From Pseudovirgaria hyperparasitica (lineage: Eukaryota; Ascomycota; Dothideomycetes; Acrospermales; Acrospermaceae), in contig NW_022985558.1 of assembly GCF_010093815.1 (NCBI RefSeq), positions 1,155,459-1,219,458 of the forward strand: a stretch of DNA of 64,000 nucleotides, written 5' to 3'. Positions within the stretch are counted from its first letter, which is position 1. Each line of letters opens with the position of its first letter. Positions 57,464-64,000 of this stretch are shown here, one piece after another. The position numbers were made by a program, and so were the translations under genes. The notes below the pieces were generated by a model, which was given only the letters and a program-made list of their open reading frames with translations, was not told the DNA's origin and did not search any database.

Positions 57464-58107
57464 ATGTCCATCGACACATTCGCCGCCCTGCGTCGTCATC
57501 CCAATCACTCCCTGGCCGACACAGCCACAAAGCACCTCGAGAACGACCTCAGCCAGCAAGACCGCGATGTGTTGACCAATGCTGCTAAAAAGGTATCCAC
57601 ACACGCGACAGTTGGCTCGGTGGTTGGTCTAGGCCTGGGCCTCTTTGCTGCGATTCGTTTGCGCCAGAACAGGTTGGCTTTGTTCAAGTCATTCAGAGCA
57701 GCCGAGAAGCCTGTTCAGATTGTCTTTGAGGGTGGTCGGACAGGTAAGTGCCATGTCTCAGTTTCTGTGTTGGACAACAAATTGACGGCTCTGTAGAACC
57801 AGTACCTGATCTTACGCCACTATTGAAACCTACACCTCTCGGAGACATTGCAACGTACTTGTTCTTCTCAGCTGGAGGAATTTTCGTGGGCGGGGAGACG
57901 GGATTCTTAACGGGCTCCTATGCAGGGTCGAAAACGATAACAAAGGATCCAGAGACTAGACAGCGGGTTGAGGAGGCATTCAGGAGATTCAGGGTGGACC
58001 TGGTGAAGCAACAGCTGGACGAACTGGAGAAGGGCAGTAAGACTGGCTTAGCTGGGCTGGGAGCAGGAGATGTAACTGAAAAAACAGGAATGGGCGGATT
58101 GTGGTGA
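57464..58107 (+). CDS. Small membrane protein, unknown, two exons
   Basis: Exons are 57464–57743 and 57797–58107, with a 53-nt intron (GTAAGT…TGTAG), phase 1, giving 196 residues. I do not recognise a named family. A Gly-rich hydrophobic segment VGSVVGLGLGLFAAI lies at about 50–65 and a second, FFSAGGIFVGGETGFLTGSYAG, at about 117–140; both resemble helix-packing glycine motifs. The N-terminus is soluble and charged. The C-terminus has a charged helix (RVEEAFRRFRVDLVKQQLDELEKG) and a Gly-rich end. A mitochondrial or ER membrane protein is possible. It is probably conserved in filamentous ascomycetes, but that is inference. Confidence 0.82.
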
Positions 58108-58462
58108 ATAGTTCGCATTGTATTGTTGACTTGGTACAGGCACAATGGCGCGCGGGAAAAGAGCAATGCTTTAATGATTCATAAGTGATGAACATACATA
58201 ATTCATGTTTATACACAACTCAAAGAGATTTCACCTTATTCCACGTCGCAAACAGGCCAGGCGTAAACATCTTGATCTTCACTAGCGCACGAAGAGCACT
58301 GCCCCACTTTTTAAACTCCCCACCTCGAGCTCCAAGCTCCCTCACATTAACAACCAACAACACCCCGCAAGAAACTTCACGTTTTCCAAAGCACTTGCAA
58401 ATATCTCTGAATCTCTACCTCGCTTCTATACTCCCAAACCTCTACACATCTGCTGTCCAATC
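58108..58462. other. LSM7 promoter / leader region
   Basis: 355 bp, C-rich close to the LSM7 start. No other gene seen. Confidence 0.6.
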
Positions 58463-59109
58463 ATGTCTGAACGTACCGCATTTCGTGGTTCCTCGCGTGG
58501 TCATCGTGGAGGCGGCGATCGCGGTGATCGCGGTGACCGTGGTTCGCGCGGCAGTTATCGAGGCGGGCGCGGCGGCGGCGCACACAATTACGAAGAGAAA
58601 GAACGCCCCAAGAAAGAGAACATCTTGGACCTATCGAAGTACATTGACAAGGATATCAATGTAAAGTTCAATGGCGGACGCGAGAGTATGTGAACCCTTG
58701 AGTGAAGATTGTCCCAAACAGGAGCACAGGAGCTAATTTGTGTGTTCACAGTCAAGGGAAAGCTCCGAGGTTTCGACGGTCTCATGAACCTAGTTCTTGA
58801 CGATGTTTGGGAGACACTTCAAGGTACGGCGAACCATTCTGTAGATGCCGCCATGAGCGGCATGTCCCTGAGTATCACACCCTCCACTCACTCCAAGTCA
58901 TGCTCCCATTGTTTCATGCCCATACACGCACACGCAATCTTCATAGATCTACTATATTCTCTGACACCGCACTAGACGAGCAGGGAAAACCAGCCAAGCG
59001 CTTCCTCGGCCTCCTGGTGGCGCGCGGCACTCTCCTCACCATCATCAGTCCCTGTGATGGTAGTGAGGAGATACAGAATCCCTTCGCGCAGGAGGATGAC
59101 GACGATTGA
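58463..59109 (+). CDS. LSM7: U6 snRNA-associated Sm-like protein Lsm7, three exons
   Basis: Subunit of the Lsm2-8 ring (U6 snRNA, nucleus) and the Lsm1-7 ring (mRNA decapping, cytoplasm). Exons: 58463–58685, 58752–58823 and 58976–59109; introns of 66 and 152 nt, both phase 1, giving 142 residues. Sm1 reads DINVKFNGGREIKGKLRGFD with LMNLVLDDVWE; Sm2 reads FLGLLVARGTLLTIISP. The family's usual length is about 100–115; the extra is an N-terminal Gly/Arg/Asp-rich extension (residues ~8–40), resembling an RGG box. The middle exon is only 72 nt. The C-terminus is acidic (EDDDD). Confidence 0.95.
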
Positions 59110-60105
59110 GCCCACAACCCACCACCACCACCTCAACACGTCACACCCCCGAACGAACTTAACCGACGCTCCTCCAACGACCAGAAGGTAAATTATTGGG
59201 CATGTAGCGAGGAAGGCGGATTGGGGCGCTGCCAGGTGGGTGTAGAGGCCTCTAGGTAGTGCCTCTACAGCCCACCTTCAGCTGTATCATCAAGATCCCA
59301 GTTGGGATATCACCGCCGCGGGGGCACCACTGGTAGCAGAAATGAAAATTTACGTTCGTGCTGCCCAAAAAGTATCTCCGCTATCCTGATATTGTGAAAT
59401 GGTCACTGTTCGTGCTGCAGTGAAAAATTCACAACAAGTCAATCCTCAAATAATCCTAATTTCTCGTTCGAGTTGAGGTATTTCTAGGCTGATAAGTAGG
59501 CATAAATATTCGTATAAGGTTGGCGTTTCGGCGTCTTAACCTGTCAGATTACCTTGATTCTGTCACCCATTCTCGTATCTCGCCATCGCTTTCCACTTCG
59601 ACAGCTTCAGATTCGATACCGTACGGATTAAACATTATACGAGTTGACCTCGTCATATCATTATCTTCGTCTAGTATTGGAAGTCTAGCCATTTTGGCCC
59701 GTGGGACAAGCGTGAGTATTCATCTCATGTTTGACAACAAGCAGTTCCGAACCGGTGGGCAACGTTCGATAGAAATATCCACGTAGAGATAAAGTGGTTA
59801 TACGATGTTGGCTAAGTTGAAGTATCAGTATCTAGTCCAGGATCAACCAGTTCGGGCCTGGTATGCAGTTTGATGACTCCGTATCATGAAGCTGAAGAGT
59901 GGATGAGACACGATGACATTCATAAGATCTTCAAAATAAGCTACACAACCATACATCGTAAGAGACTCTCTACACGCCAGAACCCCAACTATCCGTACAA
60001 CCATAACGCACAGCAATGCAAAATATCCCCAAATCACCACCTCACAAGTCAGCCCCCTCACACTATCCACACTCACACCAAGCCCAGCCAACAAGTTCCA
60101 GCCAC
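59110..60105. other. Intergenic with two small hairpins
   Basis: Contains the hairpin-forming repeats listed separately and a repeated GTTCGTGCTGC at 59354–59364 and 59408–59418. No protein gene recognised; a structured RNA cannot be excluded. Confidence 0.5.
59234..59308. repeat. Two adjacent inverted repeats (hairpins)
   Basis: The first arm AGGTGGGTGTAGAGGC (59234–59249) pairs with 59261–59277 across an 11-nt loop, with one bulged base: about 16 base pairs. A second, smaller palindrome, ATCCCA-GT-TGGGAT, follows at 59295–59308. They start 125 bp after the LSM7 stop. They could be a 3'-end structure, a structured RNA or a tiny foldback element. Confidence 0.6.
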
Positions 60106-60916
60106 CTAATAAGGCGGCGGCTGCGGAATCGGCCCACTCGTCCTCGGAAACTGCGGCGCGGCCATCTCGACACTACTCGCATCCTGCCACTCCGCATCCT
60201 TAGTCTGCTTACGCTTAGCCAGCTGTTCGGCGATCCAGCCGACGACAGTCAGAGCGACCGTGATCCCCTGGAGCAAGAAGATCACGAGCGTAGTATACAG
60301 GGCGAATTTCTGCAAGAATTTTAGTCATTGAGCACGAGAAGGCGGAAGCAGGGGGGCCGGGAGGGCTACATACGCTTTCAGTGCACAACTTCGGGAAAGC
60401 GGCGTTGCTGATGTCGCTTGGCGCCTTGACGCTGACGCTGTCGTCTCGGGCGCCGAATTTGCATGTCCATGTCTGGATGGTGTCGACGTCGGGGGAATTG
60501 TGGTTGAGCACGTGGGCAAGGGCGACGGCGCTGATAGTGAGGAATGCGGAGGGCAGGACGGTGCAGAGTGTGATGAAAGCGCGGAATGTTGGGCGAGTGG
60601 CGAGGTTGAACTGGTGCCATGTGAGCATATATTCTCCCCTTTGTTTTATGTCTCCAAGACGTACGTTTGGAAGAAAGGAAATGACCAGATAGACGGCGTT
60701 CAGGAGCATAACGACCACGGCGGATCCGAGAAGCATCTTTGTGCCATTGACGTCGAAGTGGTCGCTCCATAGTGGCGCCCACCATGGATTGAACTCATGT
60801 TGCTTGTTGAATACGCTGAGAGTGTGTGCGGAAGTGCCGAGAACAGCGATTGCAAAGACGAGTGTGAGGCCAGTCAGAACCAGCTGTGCAATGCGAAAAT
60901 ACGATGTGTTCATCAT
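60106..60916 (-). CDS. Four-TM membrane protein with C-terminal PPPY, three exons
   Basis: Unknown tetraspan-type fungal protein, similar in layout to MARVEL-like proteins. Exons: 60665–60916, 60374–60610 and 60106–60309; introns 60611–60664 (54 nt, a multiple of three, stop-free) and 60310–60373 (64 nt), both phase 0, giving 230 residues. TM segments: LVLTGLTLVFAIAVLGTSA, MLLGSAVVVMLLNAVYLVIS, FITLCTVLPSAFLTISAVAL and LYTTLVIFLLQGITVALTVV. The loop between TM3 and TM4 carries two Cys. The tail ends exactly in PPPY (227–230), a possible Rsp5-binding motif. Two ATGs in tandem (60916, 60913) start it. If the first intron is retained the protein gains 18 residues after TM2. Confidence 0.82.
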
Positions 60917-62036
60917 GATTGATGTTGGAGATAGACGATCAGAGAATGCTGAAGGAGAGATAAATATCAAATATGTATATTGAATGAATGAAGTTAGACC
61001 CTTGAAGAGAGCTGTTCGAGGGAGAAGGGGAAGATAGAGACCAAACACCAGTTTAATAGTCCACGTCTATTCTTACAACGAACGAAGTTTGAATACAACT
61101 GCGGCAACTGTGACTTTAAACACCAAGCAGCCCATGGTTTCCGGATATTTGAAGTAGCATAGCAGCAGTGACCACACCCACTCTCCAAAAATACCTCCCA
61201 GTCCCTGTCGATACCTATCTTATGAGCGCGTAGAGGTATCGAAAAACCCGACGATCCCTTTAGCAGATGCCAGGATCTATCCGCCGTCAAGTAGCTGCCA
61301 GGCACAGCGCCATACGAAAGTCCATGATTCCCACACACGAGAAGCAGGATCAAGGCGCTAATTTCCGTAGTCCTGCATAGATGCCTCAAGGCCTGCGAGA
61401 GGGCCTGCGGATAGAACAGCGCAACTTCGAATCAGAAGATGTACTCTCCACGACAGGTGGTCGAGAAACGGGTGACGGCTCGAGCCTTGCAGCATGACAC
61501 ACAAAGGCAGACGAATACGGAGGTAGATTCAACCGCTGGCTGTTTTTAGAATCCTTGTCCCGCATGCTTGCCGAAACGCTGCAGGGCTGCAGGTACTTGC
61601 AAAGCTGGTTTGCGGCGCAGTGATAGGTTCATGAGCTCTAAGCGCCCAGAACGCGCTAAGGCCGCGATGCTTCAAACGACTCCTCTCGAAATCTGGCCTT
61701 CGAGATGCACATGAACCACTCAAATCCTGTCGAACCATTCGCGGGAAAAATCAAATCGTGACTCTATGCCGTCGCCGAGTGGATCTCACGATTCACTTCG
61801 ACTTCTTCTGATGACCTTCGCTTATGCATCACAGCGGTCATCCCTGGCGAGCGTCGCCATGGCTACACGGAGAACATCTTCGTTCTACGATCGGTGCAAG
61901 TAGCAGAAGGATATTGGCGCTCGTGAAAACTTGGTACTCTTGATGCAGTCCTCAAACTCTGGCATACAAAATGAAAGACCACCTGAGCGTATGTGTAGTG
62001 GCCCATACCATTATACGATAATCTTGCAGGTCACCT
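60917..62036. other. Intergenic, nothing recognised
   Basis: Short frames only; the part next to 60917 is the promoter of the four-TM gene. Confidence 0.55.
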
Positions 62037-62840
62037 TTAGCACAACTGATTCGCCAGGCCCCCGGTTGAAATCCATCTCTTCTCCTTCAAGGACTCTTTA
62101 CCTTTTCTTCTCTTGGCTACCTGGAGAGGGTGCTCTCTTTCCCATCTTTCGTCTGCCTTATATGCGTCGATTGCAATTTCGAGATCATATTCAGCCTGTT
62201 GTAGATACAGAAGAGCGACATCGTATTCGGCGACCTTACAGGCAACCATCCATTTCCGAACTTTGCTCTTTCGTAGTTCCTCTTCTTCGCCATGAATGGG
62301 GCGCGGACTCAGGCTCACCCCACCTTTGTAGAATTCACCAGGTATGAGGACAGCTCTTCGGGCTGGTAGTAGATGATCAGTGAAAACGCTGTTCTTCCTC
62401 CTCAGAGCCTCAGCTGGGACTCCATATCTGAGCGATAACGACGCTATGGTATCTCTATCGTGGTCTACAAAATGTAACACATCATCTGCAGGACTATCGC
62501 CCTTCCAGACCTTCTTTCCAGATACATCCATGACATTCTCCCCTTCCGAATACGGAGGTGGCTGTTCTTCAGAATCATATCTTGGGTTGGGGAGTGATGG
62601 TGGCGAGTAGGCAGGTGGATCGCGCAGGCCTTGTGGGAGAATAGATGGACCGGTAGTAACTTGACAGAAAGGACAGTACGATGCGAATCTTGGGTTATCC
62701 GTTATGCATCGCACGCAAATGATACGCGTGCAGCACTGTAATCGCCGTTCGAACTGAGCGGGCTTCTCCGTCTTCTCATCATAACTTGGCGGGATAGTTG
62801 ACAGCAAGGACGCGCAGGTGCAGCAGACTTCTGGATTCAT
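62037..62840 (-). CDS. Intracellular LysM protein with zinc-binding N-terminus and PY motifs
   Basis: Single exon, 267 residues. No signal peptide, so it is unlike secreted LysM effectors. The N-terminus has three Cys pairs (Cys6/Cys9, Cys42/Cys45, Cys56/Cys59) plus Cys36/37, suggesting a RING-like or treble-clef zinc fold. Three PPxY motifs follow or lie within it: PPSY 17–20, PPAY 75–78 and PPPY 94–97. A LysM domain spans about 119–171 (VLHFVDHDRDTIASLSLRYG…LIPGEF). The C-terminus has a UBA-like helical stretch (VAEYDVALLYLQQAEYDLEIAIDAY) and a basic tail. Function unknown; a ubiquitin-linked role is inferred from the zinc, PY and UBA-like parts. It is divergent from RPS22. Confidence 0.85.
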   Translation of the reverse strand: MNPEVCCTCASLLSTIPPSYDEKTEKPAQFERRLQCCTRIICVRCITDNPRFASYCPFCQVTTGPSILPQGLRDPPAYSPPSLPNPRYDSEEQPPPYSEGENVMDVSGKKVWKGDSPADDVLHFVDHDRDTIASLSLRYGVPAEALRRKNSVFTDHLLPARRAVLIPGEFYKGGVSLSPRPIHGEEEELRKSKVRKWMVACKVAEYDVALLYLQQAEYDLEIAIDAYKADERWEREHPLQVAKRRKGKESLKEKRWISTGGLANQLC

Positions 62841-63390
62841 GTTGAAAGTCTTGCTGAGGATTTGAGTGGGAGTAAGTACTAGGGGCAGAGTAATATAGGA
62901 AGGTAGAGAGCATCTGCACTTCGGACGCCATAAGCCCTGATCATCACTTCGTTTATGTCATTGAAACGATGCGTCGGCTGGTCGGCGTTTGGATGTGGAG
63001 AGTCCGCACCTACCTGGTGATGCCAAGACTTCTGGCCGAAGTGGGCCCACCTCGCTTAAGCGAACACCACCAAATTTGCTTCGCAGCAGTCTCGAAATAT
63101 CTAACCGACAACGATCACAACGACCCTCAACAGTACGTTCATACTCCCCGCCTTCGAGGTATGTTTACCTTCGATTACCGAGTGCCCTTCAGGTAGCCTG
63201 GGAGGGCAATCAACTGTCCAGCAATTCATATTGCATGTCCAGTTGATACGCATCTCCCTATGCGACAAGAGCTGAAGAACCCTTCTCGACTGAAGGGCAC
63301 TCTTTGTGCTCTAGGCTTCTGGAGGCTAACGTAATATCACCAGATACCTCACTCGCAACTCGCCACTGAGAATCTCATCACATCGCCAAA
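62841..63390. other. Divergent promoter region LysM protein / RPS22
   Basis: 550 bp with no gene recognised; the RPS22 leader lies just before 63391. Confidence 0.6.
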
Positions 63391-63980
63391 ATGGTCAAGA
63401 CAAGTGTGCTCAACGATGCGCTCAAATCCATCAACAACGCCGAGAAGGCCGGCAAGCGCCAGGTCCTGATCCGCCCATCCTCCAAGGTCATTGTGAAGAC
63501 TTTGACTGTCATGCAAAAGCACGGTATGGGCACACTTTCTCATCATCCCTTCCCCCTTCCTCAATCGGGCTGATAACTAGGCAACGGTTTCGTTCTCCTA
63601 CGATCTTTGCCCTTTAAGTGCCCGAAAGAATAAACTTTCTGTGATGATCTTACACTCTGTCGTTCATTACTTGCTGCGTTCAGTGTTTAAATTGTCACAA
63701 TATACTGACATCACTTCCAGGATACATTGGTGAATTTGAGGAAATCGACGACCACCGCAACGGCAAGATCGTCGTCCAGCTTCTTGGACGTCTGAACAAG
63801 ACTGGTGTTATCAGCCCCCGCTACAACGTACAGCTAGGTGACCTCGAGAAGTGGGTTGTCAAGCTCCTTCCGTCCCGTCAATTCGGATACATCGTCCTCA
63901 CGACTTCCGCGGGTATCATGGACCACGAGGAGGCCAGGAGAAAGCACGTCGCCGGCAAGATCTTGGCTTTCTTCTACTAG
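63391..63980 (+). CDS. RPS22: 40S ribosomal protein S22 (uS8), two exons
   Basis: Small-subunit protein uS8 (human RPS15A), needed for 40S assembly. Exons are 63391–63523 and 63721–63980, with a 197-nt intron (GTATGG…TTCCAG), phase 1, giving 130 residues, the exact family length. It starts [19 protein letters not shown] and continues [46 protein letters not shown] and the C-terminal [20 protein letters not shown]…AFFY, all hallmarks. The long intron early in the ORF is usual for fungal ribosomal protein genes. The stop is 20 bp from the window end. Confidence 0.98.
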
Positions 63981-64000
63981 AGTATCTGTCGCTAGGAAAT

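Noticed and set aside
60917-61048. Upstream extension of the four-TM protein to 61048
   Set aside because: The added residues do not resemble the tandem ATG start at 60916, which directly precedes the TM1 region.

Overview
This window looks like part of a filamentous ascomycete nuclear chromosome (Pezizomycotina, possibly Dothideomycetes; the class is an inference). Genes are compact, with short GT–AG introns mostly of 47–180 nt. Fungal families dominate: Zn2Cys6 regulator, Dal5-type MFS, Mss51, Swc5, Fsf1 and an Osh1-type sterol carrier. I found 24 protein-coding genes that I consider real, plus one weak small candidate. No tRNA, rRNA or CRISPR array was recognised.

Layout. 1–5.4 kb is a gene-poor stretch in which I recognise nothing. 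5.4–8.3 kb holds adenine deaminase (AAH1) and an unknown coiled-coil protein. 8.3–22 kb is an accessory-looking, gene-poor compartment: a non-autonomous hAT-like element with 8-bp target duplications (10.27–10.89 kb), many simple repeats, AT-rich blocks, a 12-bp tandem array interrupted by a 390-N assembly gap, a FYVE protein and two unrelated APH-fold kinases. 22–34.4 kb is a run of four minus-strand housekeeping genes: Osh1-type oxysterol-binding protein, PUS7, the ER Hsp70 LHS1 and sideroflexin FSF1. 35–41.5 kb has a nitrilase, an unknown basic protein and an APC transporter, all on the plus strand. 42–50.7 kb has a Zn2Cys6 factor and MSS51 (minus), then RSE1 (plus, divergent from MSS51). 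51.7–64 kb has an SSH4-like Rsp5 adaptor, an MFS transporter, SWC5, a small membrane protein, LSM7, a four-TM protein, an intracellular LysM protein and RPS22.

I found no operon-like pathway or biosynthetic cluster. Shared themes are RNA biology (PUS7, RSE1, LSM7), ER/lipid traffic (LHS1, OSH1, FYVE protein), mitochondria (MSS51, FSF1) and nutrient transport. Three proteins in the last 12 kb carry PPxY (Rsp5/Nedd4-binding) motifs, one of them the SSH4-like adaptor.

The least expected signals are: (i) a repeated switch inside several genes from C-ending codons in the 5' part to G-ending codons in the 3' part, absent from neighbouring housekeeping genes; (ii) the hAT-like element; (iii) two introns that are multiples of three and stop-free; (iv) domain decorations such as an RGG box inside PUS7, a duplicated insert in the nitrilase and a Thr-rich insert in the MFS protein. 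I did not find a convincing new defence-like or mobile system. All splice sites were inferred by eye from GT/AG, reading phase and family knowledge; none is confirmed by transcript data.
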